Source: Prinia subflava (lineage: Eukaryota; Chordata; Aves; Passeriformes; Cisticolidae). From it: a stretch of DNA of 64,000 nt. Below the pieces are notes generated by a model. That model saw nothing but the letters and a program-made list of their open reading frames with translations, was not told the DNA's origin and searched no databases. Position 1 is the first letter of the stretch. Every line of letters starts with the position of its first letter. Of the stretch, positions 11,451 through 23,430 are shown piece after piece. The translations under genes were made by a program, and so were the position numbers. The stretch lies in the NCBI RefSeq assembly GCF_021018805.1, contig NC_086247.1:1999501-2063500 (forward strand), written 5' to 3'.

Positions 11451-12898
11451 ACCTGCCCTCCTCTACCCAGTCCCTTGAAGATTTCTCATGTGCTCTGAGC
11501 TGAAGGGAAGGAAGAATTATTTCCCCATTCCTTGATTCATCCCCTGCTTTTTGCACTCTCTTGCCTGGAAGGACCACATTGGATAAGGAGCTCTTGGAAT
11601 AACAGGTAACCCAATAAAATAAACAAATTCTTGATCTGCTGATACCAATTTTCCTTCATCCCTCATCTCATGAGGTGGAAACGCTGTGAACATCAGCATT
11701 CATCATTCTTTTTGGTTATGCCTAATTAGTTATTTCCTTCCTTCCTCATCCTCCCTTGCTGAGAACCAGGTGTGCCCCAAATCAGGTAAACCAATCCCGC
11801 AAATTCTACACCCACTGCATGGCAATATAATTTTAAATTATTTTGGAATACATGAATACATTACTGGGGCTGGTAGAGCCGAGATGGCTTTGAGAGGATT
11901 GCTGGTGATCTGCTAATTATAATGTAAATCTTAATTTTTGTTGCAGCACAAAACTTGGCACAGCTGGACACACCTGAAAAAGTGCAGCCAGCTTTTGGTG
12001 AATGTGTGGTGCTTATGTTTTCTCTCCACACAGAATATTTATCTTTTTTTTTTCTGGGGATCTTAGCCCTTCAGCTGAAGTTATAAATTTTCATTCCATT
12101 TGATTTACTGGTATTTCACTCAATCATGGCCCAATGAAAGAACATTCATTACACACCTGCAACAGAGGCAGGGAAATGTCTGGGAGAGGAATGAAATGTT
12201 TCAGAGCTTGGTTTTAGAGTTGTCACTTCAGAGCATAACAAAGTTGCTGGTCATGGCAGAGTTTGACCAGTCGAAAAGTTATTATGTGAGTTTGTGGGAG
12301 ATTTTCCCATTCATTGCATTTATAGTTTTTTCTTGACCTGCTTCCAACAAGACAAATGAGCTTAAAGGGCTGTATTTTAAAAGGAAGGAATGAAACAAGT
12401 GGAAAAAACAGAATAACCATCACTGACCTGCAAGGAATCTCAAGGCTCCTTCACATGATGGAAGGACAGGAATAACAGGTTCAGAAAGAGAAACCAAAAG
12501 GACCCAGAATAGTAGAAAGAAATAGAACACCCTTATTTTTTTCCTTCCTTGGCTGGAATAAGCAATGAATCAGTTAAAAATCTTCAAAAGAGTGACAATT
12601 TTGAAATGTTTTTGAAGTATTACTACAAAGGTGTCGTTTTCCAAGAAAATGGACTTATTTTTCTTGTTGATATATATGAAATATACTGAGCATGATGCAG
12701 CCAAAATGCACTTGGTGGAGGAGAAAAAGAAGGCAAGAGGTAACAAAGCTCATGTTTTCTGGCAGACAAAGGGTGAACCAGGGTGAACAGCAGTAAAAGG
12801 GGATGGATGAAGGACAAACAGCTTCCATCAGTCCCTCTGGAAAACCTTCTCTCACTGATATTGGGAAAATATTAAGATCATAGAATAATCATCAAAAA
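11451..12898. other. Unique intergenic sequence
   Basis: No gene or repeat recognised; AT-rich around 11830-12120. Confidence 0.45.
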
Positions 12899-13353
12899 AT
12901 CATAGAATTCCAGGATGGATTGGGTTGGAAGGGACCCTCAAGATAATTTATTTTCAGTAACACCTTCCACTATCCCAGGTTGCTCCAAGCCCCATCCAAC
13001 CTGGCCTTGGGCACTTCCAAGGACGGAGCAGCCACAGCTTCTCTGGGCAACCTGTGCCAGCTCCTCACCACCCTCCCAAAGAACAATTCCTTCCCAGTAT
13101 CCCATCTAAACCCACTCTCAGTTTGAATCCATCCTCCCTTGTCCTATCACTGCCTGCCCTTGCAAAAAAATCCCTCTCCATTTTATTTGCAGGTTCCCTT
13201 CAGGTACTGGAAGGCCACAGTTAGGTGACCCCAAGGCTTCTCTTCTGCTGGCTGAGTGGTCCCAAATCTCTCAGCCTGTCCTGACAGCAGAGCTGCTCCA
13301 TCCTTTTAATTCTCTTGGTGACGTCCTCTGGACTTGCCAACAGCTCCACATTC
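12899..13353 (-). mobile_element. CR1 LINE, interrupted by an LTR
   Basis: A longer antisense CR1 with all 3' blocks from 'tcatagaattccaggatgg' through 'ctctctcagcctgtcctgac'-like sequence to 'caacagctccacattc'. It stops at an LTR and resumes at 13968. Confidence 0.9.
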
Positions 13354-13967
13354 TGTGCTGGTTTGAAAGCAAAACCAACGAGACTTCAAGTCAGAAATAC
13401 AATTTAATAGAGAGAGAACAAATGACAAGAAAGATAAAAAAAAAATAAGACAAATGCAACAGTACAAAGGACCACTGACAGAGTCAGAATGCAAACCTGA
13501 CACCCTGTTGGTCAGGGTGTTGGAAACAGTCCAAAATAAGCCCTCCCAGAGTGACAACAGTGGCTCTGTTGGAGTAGAGATGATCCTCAAGAAAGGGTCC
13601 AGTCATCCTCTGGGAATCCAGTGGGAACAGGCTCCCTTGGTGTTTGGGATTGCTGGTTTTATCCCAGGGGAAAGGCTTTGACTCCTCCCACTGGGTGGAG
13701 CATCTCCCAATGGGATGAGGTGATGTTATCAGTCCTGTGAGAGGCCTTCAATGGCCCATTCACAGGGGATGTCCCTCGGAGGAGGATGGGTGGAGGAAGA
13801 GATAAGGAGGCCCTGCCTTATCTGGTGTTATCAGGTGTCCCATTAACAGAAGGCATCTGCCCTCTTCCCCCCCTAGAGTTACAAGAGATAAAGAACAATA
13901 TCTCCCAATGGCCTTCACCGGATGAAAATAGAGTACACATTTCTGGTTACATTTTCAACCCAAGACA
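13354..13967 (-). mobile_element. Solo LTR of an endogenous retrovirus (614 bp)
   Basis: The minus-strand element starts TGTCTTGGGTTGAAAATG and ends CTTTCAAACCAGCACA. It carries an ATTAAA poly(A)-like signal near its 3' end. It shares long blocks with the LTR at 21606-22357, for example 'gttatcaggtgtcc' and 'gcatctgccctcttcccccc', so both belong to one family. It sits inside a CR1: flanks CATTC (13349-13353) and CCTTC (13968-13972) look like a 5-bp target duplication with one change. No internal retroviral sequence is present. Frames inside it are chance. Confidence 0.85.
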
Positions 13968-13990
13968 CCTTCCTGTGCTGAGGACTGAAC
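13968..13990 (-). mobile_element. Resumed CR1 after LTR
   Basis: 'ccttcctgtgctgaggact' is the CR1 segment expected directly after the 'caacagctccacatt' that precedes the LTR. Confidence 0.7.
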
Positions 13991-15435
13991 ATCCTTGATC
14001 TCCTTTTTCTAATAACAATGATAATAAACAAATTAAGCCAGCTGCTCTGCTCAAGATCTGCTTCACCCTCTGGAAAAGGTTGCCTTTCCCAGCATCTGTA
14101 TCTAATCCCCTCTCCCATCCTAACCTTAAATCTCCTCTCACTGCACCCCTGGACTCCAGGTTGGAAGTGTCCTAGGAAAATCCATGTGCTCATAACTAAC
14201 AAACAGCAGGGCCCAGCTGCCCAGCAATCCAGAGGATTAAGCTCCCCTTTTAGATCAGGATTTCTCCTCCTGCTGGCAACCTTTTGGTGTGTGCCTTTCA
14301 GCCAGGTAATTACCTTGTCCACGCTCTGAGCATACAGGAAAAACTCCATCCCCAGCAGAGCCACACATCCACCGGCTCCTCTTCACCTTTAAATCCCATT
14401 TTCAAACATTCCTTGTCCTTTACACAACCCCAGAGGTGCCTCATGCAGGTTTTTGCTGCTCTTTGAAGGGCTGTGCACATCATGCCTATCAGAGCATTAT
14501 CTTCTGCTTATCTGTCACGCTCTCCAGTCCCTCATTACTCCAGTTCTGGGCTGCTATAATCAGACTTCACATTTTTCAGACCTTTGTAGCAGTGTTTTAG
14601 TTCACAAATTGAGGAGCTCGTTCATGCCAAAATGTTTTCTTTCCTTATCAATTTCTTTCTTTTTTATTTTTAATTTGCCCAGTGAACCAAAATATCAATT
14701 ATTTGCAGAGGTTTAATTTAGAGAGGAAATCAAGGAATACATTTGCAAGACTTTACTGTTAACTGTTTAATCTGATTAACTAATGATGTGATGTATTCTC
14801 CATCCTTGCAACTATTAAATCAAGAAAATTTTTTAACTTGTAGTGGATTTTTCTTCTTTAGCAATAGCATGAGTTATAGATTTGAGGCAGAAATTAGGAC
14901 TGAAAAATCCTCTTTCCTATTTCAATGGGCAGGAGGCCAGAACAGGTAATCACAGCACTCCCTTCCAAGCAAGTCACCAGGAATGCAGATTACACCATTT
15001 GTGGTGATGTTGTATCTCGATGAAGTACTCCAGCACCATTTATATATGACCAGTAGACCCCAAAACTCAATCCCAGCCCTCTCTGACACCAATCCTAAGG
15101 GCAAGAGAGGCCGAAATCAACATTTCCCCCGAGGATCAACAAGAGACTCACATTGCCAAGGGCTGATCTCCACCGAGGGAGTTTCGCTGGGGAGCCTTTA
15201 CTTTGGCTTTTAAAGTTTTCTCCTAAATTGAGAGTCCTAATGAGCCCTAATGGAGCAGCAATCCAGCTGCTGCAGGTGATTTTTCAGATCAATCTCTCTT
15301 TTAATTCAAGGTACCAGGGCAGGCAGGGCTGCAAAATTAAAAATTAGCAGCACTTGTGCAACATTAGCTTCTCTCAGAGGGTCTGGAGAGCTGTGGGGTT
15401 TCCAGAACTGCCACAAGCTCCTCTGAGACAAATTC
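13991..15435. other. Unique intergenic sequence
   Basis: No gene or repeat recognised. Frames at 14018-14466 and 14922-15213 occur on both strands and show no family features. Confidence 0.4.
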
Positions 15436-15680
15436 AGAGTAGGATGGCAGGTTTAGATTAGATATTAGGAAGAAATTCTGGCCTCTGTGAGGCTCTGGCA
15501 CAGGGTGCCCAGAGAGGCTGTGGCTGCCCCTGGATCCCTGGAAGTGTCCAAGGCCAGGCTGGACAGGGCTTGGAGCAACCTGGGACAGTGGAGGTTGTCC
15601 CTGCCCATGGCAGGAGGTGGAAATGGATGGTCTTGAAGGTCCCTTCCAACACAAAACATTCCATAATTCCATATTAAGTG
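15436..15680 (+). mobile_element. CR1 LINE 3' fragment
   Basis: Sense copy from 'ggtttagattagatattagg' to the terminal 'cattccataattccat'. 5'-truncated. Confidence 0.92.
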
Positions 15681-17185
15681 ACTCTACTTAGGATGGCTCT
15701 TGCAACTATCCCACCCAGTTGTGAGATTTACAATTTGCATCACAGCCCTCCCCAGTCTGCAGCATAAATATGGCCACTAAAAAATTCACTTTAAAAGAAT
15801 TCACCCCCTAAAATTATCCTTTTTTTTTTTGTTGTTGTTGTTCTTTATTAAGGGAGTATGGGACAAGAAGAAACTAAGATTGGATGAAAACAATGTTTCT
15901 TTTTGTTGACCCTTTTCCTCTTCTTTGCTGAAAATAAAATGGAACAGGGGGATCCAGAAGGGAAGATATTTTATTTCATACAGTGGAGAGAGGAGATTTG
16001 GCCAAAGCTGGTGCCTCAGCCATTGCTATCATGTGTTTAATAAATGTTACTCTCATATCCCTAAAAGGCAGAGAGAGTTGTCCTTTCATTTTAGCCCGAA
16101 TATAGCTCAAATTTTTATCCTGACATCAGTCAAAGCTTGACCCAAATTTCATTTGTAGGGCTCACAGCTCACTCTGGAGTTTCCATTTAAGCAAGAGCTG
16201 AGTTTTAGGTCAGTGAAAAAAACCCTTCAAATTTCATGTCTCCTCCTTCACTATAATTCCCCTTGCCTTTGAAATGCTGGAATCACTCATTGCTTGAGGC
16301 AAGAAATGTGAACAAACGGACCACAGTCTAATTGAGTCTAATAAATCCTGTGTTCCTCAATAAAATATCACATTTTCAGTCCCCTGTTGTTTCTCTGAGG
16401 CCACGCTGTGCTTTTGAGACCACTGAGCACGTTGGAAAGCACAAGTCCGAGGTGTTCGTGTACACCACAAAAATGTCACGTTTGCTGAAATAAAACCCAC
16501 AATTTTCACCTGCAAGCCACAATGCCTGACCTGCAATTCAACATTGATTGACCTTCAATTCAACATCGAGGGTAAAATTAATTAATAGGAGGAATCCCAG
16601 CAAATCACACAACAACAAAAAATTTGCATTGTTTTCCCTGTGATTCAGATCTTCGCCCTTTGTTGGGTTTTCTGTCTGAAAAATCTTCTGTGAAGAAGAT
16701 TAAATGATCTCTCTGTTTTTAATGTTTTTAATTACGTGTTGCTTCCACAGCAGCTCTGTAACAGCGAGTTCCACGATGCCTCCATGGGTTTACCCTCATC
16801 AAACCTGCAGGAGCCCAGGGTTTGGAATCTGCACTCACCTTCCTCCTTATCAGGGGGATTTATGGAAAGACAGCGACTAAACTACAACTCATTAGGTAAA
16901 CTAGCTAATTAGTCCAAGGGAAAATTCACTCTGCAGTGCTTCTGGAGAGAAAACCAGCTCAGGCAATGTCTCTCACTATAACCCAGAGAGTTTTGGTAAG
17001 GAACAGGTCTTGACATGGGGTTGTCACCATCCAGGTCTGTCCCAAATCACTGCAAGGTCACTGTCATCAGGAGAGGGAATATTCATCACATTTATGATTT
17101 ATTTTAGTCAGCACAGCAATGTGGCACGTCTCTGGTGGGTGGTGAGCATTTTCACCTCTGTCAGGGCACTGGCAAAAGGGATGGA
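15681..17185. other. Unique intergenic sequence with a small duplication
   Basis: A 22-bp imperfect tandem pair lies at 16528-16549 and 16550-16571 (GACCTGCAATTCAACATTG-type units). A T-run followed by GTTGTTGTTGTT lies at 15821-15842. No gene recognised. Confidence 0.45.
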
Positions 17186-17506
17186 GCAAAGGGAGCTGGC
17201 AGATCTGGGAGGTCTCTCTGAGGAGTTGTTACCCTGAGGTTGTTTTCAGCACCTCGAAGGGGACAAGAGGAGAAGGCCTCAAGTTGCACCAGAGGAGCTT
17301 TAGATTGGATATTAGGAAAAAATTCACTCCTGAAAAGGTGGCCAAGCATTGGAACAGGCTGCCTAAGGAGGGGTGGAATCACCATCCCTGGAAGTGCTCA
17401 AAACCCCTGTAGATGGGGACAGGGCTTAGTGGTGGACCTGGCAGTGCTGGATCAATGGTTGGATTCATTGATCCAATTGTTCAAAGGTTTTTCCAAGGTG
17501 TGATTA
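17186..17506 (+). mobile_element. CR1 LINE (different subfamily), 3' part
   Basis: 'agattggatattaggaaaaa', 'gccaagcattggaacaggct' and 'aatcaccatccctggaagtg' mark the CR1 subfamily that encodes the RLPREVV-type C-terminus. Quite diverged. Confidence 0.8.
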
Positions 17507-18750
17507 TCCATAAATGTTACAAATTCCTTTTTATCTCCTGAAAAAAAAAAAAAAAAGGCCAGGACTTTTCTTTTAGCACAGCCAAAGAAAAATCAGGGCT
17601 GCTGAAGTTTTCAAAGTGCCTCTCCTCTTCCATCATCGCTTCACTAATGACTGTGGGTCACACTTCATGGCTTTTGTCATCTCTGCTAAAAACTCACCCA
17701 GGAGGTTCTTCATCCTCCAGATGCCTTGAATTCTGAGTCCTCGTAAAATGAAGTGGTATTTTGAAATTTCAACAAAATTAAGTCCCAGCTATCCATTTTT
17801 AATATGGAGCAGTAAGATACAGCCCAGGTGATAAGGACAGACGTTGTGGCCAGTGCCAGAGCAGTTCTGGTTCCCTCCACCTTTTACTGGACAGTCAGCA
17901 CAGGGTTGGTGAGGGCAGAAGGCTCCTGTATCCTCCTCCAGTGAATATCTATGGTCATGGAAAGTTTTACTGGACCTCAGGGATGATTTCACAAAAAATT
18001 CTGACCTCATGCAAGAGTAAATGAGCTTCTTAACCTGGTCCTTGGTGCAGGGACAACCCGAATTCCTCAGCAGGACCATCTTGGCTTGCCCAAGTCTATC
18101 AGTTTCTGTTCAGCTCCAGCCAAATCTCACCCAAAATCCAATTCTGCCAGCAATGTTTTCCAAAAGTTGTTAGAGTTTATTTTCAAATTCTGCTGCACCC
18201 ATTAACAGCCCTTCCTCTCCCTTGTCACCAAAGGGAACTTCTGTGTTTGCTTCACCCAGTGGTGCCAAGAGGGAGAATTTTCACAATCAGATTTTAAAGA
18301 AAGCAGGAAAAAAAATCCCTCGCTCACCTGCACCACCTCACTTTGAATTTCAGGCTGACATTATTAGTATATAACTAATGATGAATTCTTTGGAATCTTA
18401 GCTGCCAAAAATAGTGTGTTTATACACTGAGAAGGAAAATGATGAAGTTAATGAACCTGAAGTAAAGTTTTGATCCATCACAGTAATAACAGCAGCATCA
18501 TTCCTTACATTTGTCAAACTTCCCCGTTACTGCAGCATCTCACAGTCGTTAGTGCCTGAACTCAACTGCCTCAGGAAAAATAACCTCCATTTCATCTGTT
18601 AATGTTTAAGGGACAAGGAAGTTACTGGACTTATCAAAATCCACCCAGGGCATTTGTGCTGTTTCTGGGAGCTAAATCCAGAAATCTCAATTCTCAGGGT
18701 AGTAATTTAAGTGTCTGACAGAACTCTGCTCACTTCCAGTCATTAACATG
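17507..18750. other. Unique intergenic sequence
   Basis: An A16 run lies at 17541-17556. No gene or element recognised. Confidence 0.45.
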
Positions 18751-18987
18751 ACAAAAAACAAAAAAACAAAAAACAAAAAACAAAAAACAAAAAACAAAAA
18801 AAAAAAAACCAAAAAAAACCAAACCAAAACAACAACAAAACAAACCAAACCAAAACAAAAACAAAAAAACCCAAAAACCAAAACAAAAAACCCCCAAACC
18901 CCCCACAAAAAACAAAAAAAACAAAAACAAAAACAAACAAACAAAACCCAAACCAAACCAAAACAAAAAAACAAAACCAAAAAACCC
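18751..18987. repeat. A/C-rich low-complexity island (CAAAA/CAAAAAA type)
   Basis: About 235 bases made almost only of A and C on the plus strand, beginning with (CAAAAAA)n and drifting into CCAAAA and CCCC-containing units. The long frames on both strands here are composition artefacts. Confidence 0.95.
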
Positions 18988-19190
18988 CAGAAAATATCAA
19001 GATGCTGTTGGTATTGTTCTCCCATAGACCTAATTTGGATATTAAGAAGGCCAGACTGGAAATGCTGGTCCTTGGAAAAGTACTTCAGTATCCAAGAAAT
19101 GCCGAGAGACAGGAATAAAGGTGTGCCTTGAATATTTCTCTATAACCTTTTAAAGGCCACAGAAGAGAAAACACAAATGCTATTTTCATG

Positions 19191-19478
19191 AAATCAGAGA
19201 ATGGCTGGGGCCAGAGGAACCTTTAAAATTGTCTCATTCCAGCATCCCAGGCTGCTCCAAGCCCTGTCCAACCTGGCCTTGGACACTTCCAGGGATCCGG
19301 GGGCAGCCACAGCTTCTCTGGGCACCCTATGCCAGGGTCTCACACCCTCAAAAAGAAGAATTTCTTCCCAATATCCCATGCATCCCTGCCCTCTGACAGT
19401 TTAAAGCCATCTCCCCTTGCCCTGACACTCCATGCCCTTGTCCCAGGTCCCTCTTCAGCTGCCTTGGAGCCCCTGTAG
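19191..19478 (-). mobile_element. CR1 LINE 3' fragment
   Basis: 'ctgctccaagccctgtccaa', 'cagccacagcttctctgggc' and 'aagaagaatttcttcccaat' are intact; the tail block is mutated. Confidence 0.88.
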
Positions 19479-21140
19479 AACAGAAAGAAATAAATTTCTG
19501 AGTGATGACCACGGCCTTTCATGCACATCTGGGCTGCCTCTTGTCTTGTTTTACCAGCAGATTTTCAGGCAGCACATCAAGATTAATAATGTTCCTCTTT
19601 AAAGGCAGCCTTATTCCTTTTCCAGGCCCTACCTGGCAGGAGTTTCCATCTTTAATCTGATGCTTTTAATTGCTGAGTGAAAGGCAAGACAGGATTTGAT
19701 GGACAGAGTGAAGCACTGCACCCGTGGATAACCAGGCACAACTTTTACCTGGAACTAAGCTCTCGAGTAAGAGATCTCTCTTCCCTCTCCTCAAAGATTT
19801 CCATTATGTTCCCTAGAAAAATTGAGGCCAGGAATGTGTTAGCAAATTGCTTTGTGGAATTGGTCTTTCCTCTTTACTGAGAGGAAAGGAAATTCTCCAC
19901 AGTCTACATCGACCAGCCCCTAAGTCCATCTGGTGACCAGGTAGCTCCTTGTCTTTATAGGGGTGAAGGTGACTTTTTTCTGCCAACTTGCAATGGCAAA
20001 TGTCTGACCATTTTTTAGTTTCTCACTCAGAAAAGGAGAATTATCACTTTTAGAACAAATCTACAATGATTTTGTTTTCATTCAAATGGATCTAAAATAA
20101 AAAACAAAATATCATCTTTCCATCCAGGTAGATAAATCATATTGCCCTTCACATTTTCAAACTGGTCAGAAAATTCCAGACATCAGTTGTGACCAGTCTT
20201 ACCTCCACTGACTCATGAGTGTCTGGAATAGATTAAAAATAATTGCCCAAATTTATGTTTTGATGGTTTGTTTTCTGAAATTTTAGTCATTTCCTGGCAG
20301 AGTCATCAGTTACCTGTTGGTCAAGATGTTGACTGATGCAGTTGCACTTGTCCAGCTTCAGTCTCCCTGTGACACTTCCCTACTGTTCTCTTCCCATCTT
20401 CCCATGTCTTTTCCACTGGCCAGCTGCCACTGAATATCTTAGAGCTTCATTTTGCTGTGGAAATGACTGAGTGTGAGTTATGTTCTTGGAAACTTTTTAA
20501 AAGCAGGTTTTTTAAAAATATCAGTTCAGGAGTGTAGAGCAGATTCATTTTAATTCTGTGTTTTCTCCCGCTTGGAAATGTTGGCAGCTGCTTAAACTTC
20601 ACTCATGAGGGCTAAAACATTTCCTTATTCTCACTGCATTTTAATTCTCCCAAAATATATTTTAATACTGCTCAAATGGCACATCAAGGAAGACACTTCT
20701 GCCCGCTCTCCACCCTGACAGGGGAAACTTTGAGGAGCAAGACCAAAGTGAGAGATCAATTCCTCCGTCAGCATAATTTGGAATACTAAATGAAAATGAG
20801 CCGTGTTTGCAGTTTGCCTTTCAGCCTTTTGATGGCAGAATGAGGGAGAGCAGGATCTCTGCCATGCTTGGAATCCAGCTGTTCACACGAGTGATTTCTT
20901 CAAAAGGGCTTTGCCTGAAGCAGGAGCACAAAATCACTTCCTATTTGGATACTCCAGCACAAGAGAGAGAGATCATCAACTTCACCCACCGAGAGCGACT
21001 TCTGCTGCTTTGCAGCAGCAAAAACAACTCCAACCTGGTCACTCATTTCCCTTCCATAGGGATGATCACTGAAGGAGGATCCCTCGTGGGAATTCCAGGC
21101 AGAGAAAATTCTCAAAACCTTGTGCATTCAAACACAGGAA
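19479..21140. other. Unique intergenic sequence
   Basis: No recognisable gene. The 136-residue plus frame at 20807-21217 runs into an LTR at its end and has no recognisable family. Confidence 0.4.
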
Positions 21141-21605
21141 TGAATACAGGGTTCGACCTGAGACCTTGGGAAAGGCTACCTGCTTTAGAGACCACAAGCA
21201 AGAATGTGAGTTTGTAGTTTAGATAGAAATACATTAAGCTAGGTAGTGGAAAGTTTCGGAGACTAAAGTTTAGATAAAGAACTAGTTACAGAAATAGTAA
21301 AAAAGTTTTAAGGTGCAGAAAGTAAGTTTGTGTGTTATTGGCTGGAAAGGTCTGCATTGCGGCAAAGAGGTGTGAGACAAATTAATTAGGGATTGGTGTG
21401 AAAGTACAAACATTCTTTGTGAAAGCAGTTTATTGGCTGAGTAACCTTTAAGAGGCCGTGTAACCTGTGGTGTTGTGACCACTGACCACAAACCTCTGGA
21501 ATATGAGGTGAAGATGTTCTCACTCCCTCAAGACACTGTAGAAGAGAAGTAATAAATTGTGATTTAAGGCATCTCCCAGTGGTCCTGTCTCTCCTATTAT
21601 CCCAA
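21141..21605 (+). mobile_element. LTR of an endogenous retrovirus, 3' end cut by another LTR
   Basis: Plus-strand LTR-like sequence from about 'tgaatacagggttcgacc' (start uncertain) through 'agtttagatagaaatacatt' to a poly(A) signal in 'gaagtaataaattgtg', then 'ctgtctctcctattatccca'. It stops where the minus-strand LTR begins at 21606. The missing last bases may be CCTGACA at 22358-22364. No internal retroviral genes flank it. Confidence 0.6.
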
Positions 21606-22357
21606 TGTCTTGGTTTGGAAAGACAGGTATCTGTCAGGGAAAACTGGAGTTTCCCTTGGAATGGAGAATGTAAAAACCCCCCTCACTCCAAACTATTACA
21701 ATTTTGCAATTAGGAGCTTTCAGGCAAAAATATGGGAAGAGGAATAACAGTTCTTTATTAAGAATATTAAAAAAAAAATATACAAATGCAGTAGTACAAA
21801 AAAACAAACAAGCAAACAAACAAAAGTCCTAGAAAACCCTGACAGAGTCAGAGATATGACCTGACACCCTGCTGTCAGGGTGTTGGAAGCAGTCCAGATA
21901 AGTCTTCCTGGAGTGACAGATGTTGTTCTGTGAAGTAGAGATGATTCTGTAGAACAAAGGGTCCAGTGCTGGCAAGATGAGTCCGATGTTCCTCCAAGAA
22001 TTCAGTGGAAAACCGGCTGAACTGGTGTTTGGGATTGCTGGTTTATCCCAGTGGAAAGGCTTTGGCTCCTCCCACTGGGTGGAGCATCTCCCAATTGGAT
22101 GAGGTGATGTTATCAGTCATGTAAGAGCCTTCAATGGCCCATTCACAGGGGATGTCCCTTGGAGGAGGATGGGTGGAGGAAGAAATAGAGATGAGATAAG
22201 AGATGCCTTATCTGGTGTTATCAGGTGTCCATTGACAGAAGGCATCTGCCCTCTTCCCCCCCTAGAGTTACAAGAGATAAAGAACAATATCTCCCAACCA
22301 ATTTCAACAGATGAAAATAGAATACACATTTTTGGTTACATTTTTCAACCCAAGACA
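21606..22357 (-). mobile_element. Solo LTR of an endogenous retrovirus (752 bp)
   Basis: Both ends show the inverted terminal motif: plus-strand TGTCTTGGTTTGG at the left and CAACCCAAGACA at the right. A minus-strand AATAAA lies near 21755. Sense is minus, judged by the poly(A) signal and by homology with 13354-13967. Flanks CCCAA and CCTGA could be a decayed 5-bp duplication (two transitions). It appears inserted at the very end of the plus-strand LTR on its left. Longer than the 13354 copy mainly in the left part, which is AT-rich. Confidence 0.85.
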
Positions 22358-22424
22358 CCTGACAATCACTGAAATGTTGGAATGCACATTTCCTGTTGTA
22401 TGGGGGCTCCCCAACACAAGAAAT

Positions 22425-22892
22425 ATGTTGGCCTGTTGGAACAAGTCCAGAGGAGGCTGCTAAGTTGATCACGGGGCTGTGCTTTGAAAACGGGCTCAGA
22501 GAGATGGGATTGTTCAGCCTGGGGAGGAGAAGGCTCCAGGGAGACTTTAGAAACCCTCCCAGTGCCCAAAAGGGACCCACAGGAAGGATGGAGAGGGACT
22601 TCTCACAGGGATGTGTAGAGATAGGACAAGGGGGAATGGATTTATGTTGAAGGAGGATAGATTTAGATGAGTTATTGGAAAGAAATGCTTCCCTGTGAGG
22701 ATGCTGAGGCCCTGGCACAGGTTTCCCAGTAGCTGCCCCATCCCTGGAAGTGTCCAAGGCCAGGCTGGATGGGGCTTGGATCAATCTGGGATAGTGGAAG
22801 TTGTCCCTGCCCATGGCAAGGGGTAGGATGAGGTAATCTTCAAGGTCCCTCCCAAACCAAACCTTTCCAGGGTTCTGTGATTCTATAAATAT
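22425..22892 (+). mobile_element. CR1 LINE, ORF2 end plus 3' tail
   Basis: Sense copy with 'gttggaacaagtccagagg', 'ttcagcctggggaggagaag', 'ggcttggatcaatctgggat' and terminal 'tctgtgattctataaa'. Confidence 0.92.
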
Positions 22893-23184
22893 TCAAAGCA
22901 ATGTTGTTTATGCAGCATTGGCTGCTTGGTCTCAGGTTTAATCCAATTCCAGACTCAACAGTGCCAGGCACTGTGGAGGAATCTAAATGATGGCTTTTGT
23001 CTTCATCACATTCCCAGTCCATTTAGAGGAGGATCCCACTGGAGAGCCAGAAGGAATAAAAGGAACAGTGGGCATTGTGATGTGTGTTGGTGAGTTCAGT
23101 GGTTTGTTTTCAGACTCCTGCCATGGTAAATATCCATTATGCACTCAGTAATTACTGTCTGCCCTCCCAACCCCCCTGCCTCCG

Positions 23185-23430
23185 ACAGAACTGAATGGAA
23201 TTGGAAAAGACGCAGGAAAAGGTGACAGGGATTATCGGGGAAGTGGAACAATCTCTTTGCAAAGAATGAGTAAATAAATTAGGCTTCATCATTCCAGAAA
23301 ACGAGCGCTGGGAAGTGACAGAGGTCTGCAAGGTCCTGAGCAGCCTAGAAAGGGACTGACTGTTCATTCAGCATCTTCTTTTTAATGCAAAACAGGACGA
23401 AACAGAACAAGAGGTACTGGGAGCTCTGAC
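23185..23430 (+). mobile_element. Old CR1 fragment
   Basis: The order 'aataaattaggcttcatcat', '...cctgagcagcctagaaaggg' and 'caagaggtactgggag' resembles an ancient CR1 subfamily (internal to the 3' ORF2 region). Heavily diverged. Confidence 0.4.

Noticed and set aside
18687..19131. Phe-rich and Lys-rich ORFs over the A/C island
   Set aside because: Low-complexity composition only.
13354..22357. Full-length provirus bounded by the two related LTRs
   Set aside because: Interval has CR1 copies and unique DNA but no recognisable gag, pol or env; LTRs differ in length and have separate flanks.
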